This document shows positions 63,997 through 64,000 of a stretch of 64,000 bases of DNA, one piece after another. Source of the stretch: Rhynchonema sp. JSB1_4 (Eukaryota; Nematoda; Chromadorea; Monhysterida; Xyalidae); assembly GCA_030248065.1 (NCBI GenBank), contig JASAMV010002292.1:123787-187786 (forward strand), in the 5' to 3' direction. The notes beneath the pieces are model-generated. The model was not told the DNA's origin. It worked only from the letters and a program-made list of their open reading frames with translations, and made no database searches. Numbering within the stretch: position 1 is the stretch's first letter; every line of letters starts with the position of its first letter. Made by a program: the position numbers and the translations under genes.

Positions 63997-64000
63997 CCTA

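Overview
The window is a eukaryotic, invertebrate-animal-type genome segment. Its genes are split by many introns with GT..AG junctions, and the products are typical of animals: a mosaic serine protease with SRCR, C-type lectin, kringle, LDLa and PAN modules, a Cys-loop ion-channel subunit, galectin-like lectin domains, a Ly6-type three-finger protein and a NOL8-like nucleolar protein. The species cannot be named from sequence alone; the protease architecture and the variant FLYWCH-like zinc fingers would fit an ecdysozoan. All gene models were built by hand from splice sites, reading phase and domain recognition.

Layout. 1-7.1 kb (-): secreted mosaic protease whose catalytic end runs off the left edge. 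7.1-10.1 kb: no gene seen, one foldback MITE. 10.1-11.2 kb (-): small Rdx (SelW/SelH-like) protein that lacks the redox cysteines. 12.0-16.2 kb (-): NOL8-like gene with a MITE four bases from a splice donor. 16.4-20.7 kb: nested transposon block. 21.2-26.7 kb (+): arginine/glycine-rich and coiled-coil protein with two hAT-type MITEs in its introns. 28.8-31.3 kb (-): unknown type I membrane glycoprotein. 31.9-38.0 kb: second, larger nested-transposon block and foldback cluster. 38.3-40.2 kb (-): cysteine-rich secreted protein. 42.2-42.7 kb: facing inverted repeat with small ORFs. 45.3-48.5 kb (+): protein with three variant FLYWCH-like repeats and two C2H2-like fingers. 51.2-52.6 kb (+): Ly6-like protein. 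52.8-55.5 kb (-): divergent Cys-loop subunit. 56.3-57.3 kb (+): single-exon FkbM-like methyltransferase. 59.0-63.2 kb (-): secreted protein with two galectin-like domains.

The genes do not form an operon or an obvious pathway, although several (protease, lectins, Ly6, receptor subunit, cysteine-rich protein) are secreted or membrane proteins.

The most unusual feature is the repeat landscape. There are many short non-autonomous elements, most of them hAT-type with CAGTG/CAGAG/CAGGG termini and 8-bp target duplications. Inside each element a short word is iterated several times. The word is uniform within an element but replaced wholesale in sister families, while several families share the same central CGCG hairpin. 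The elements are nested up to four deep, and each level can be peeled off by its target-site duplication.
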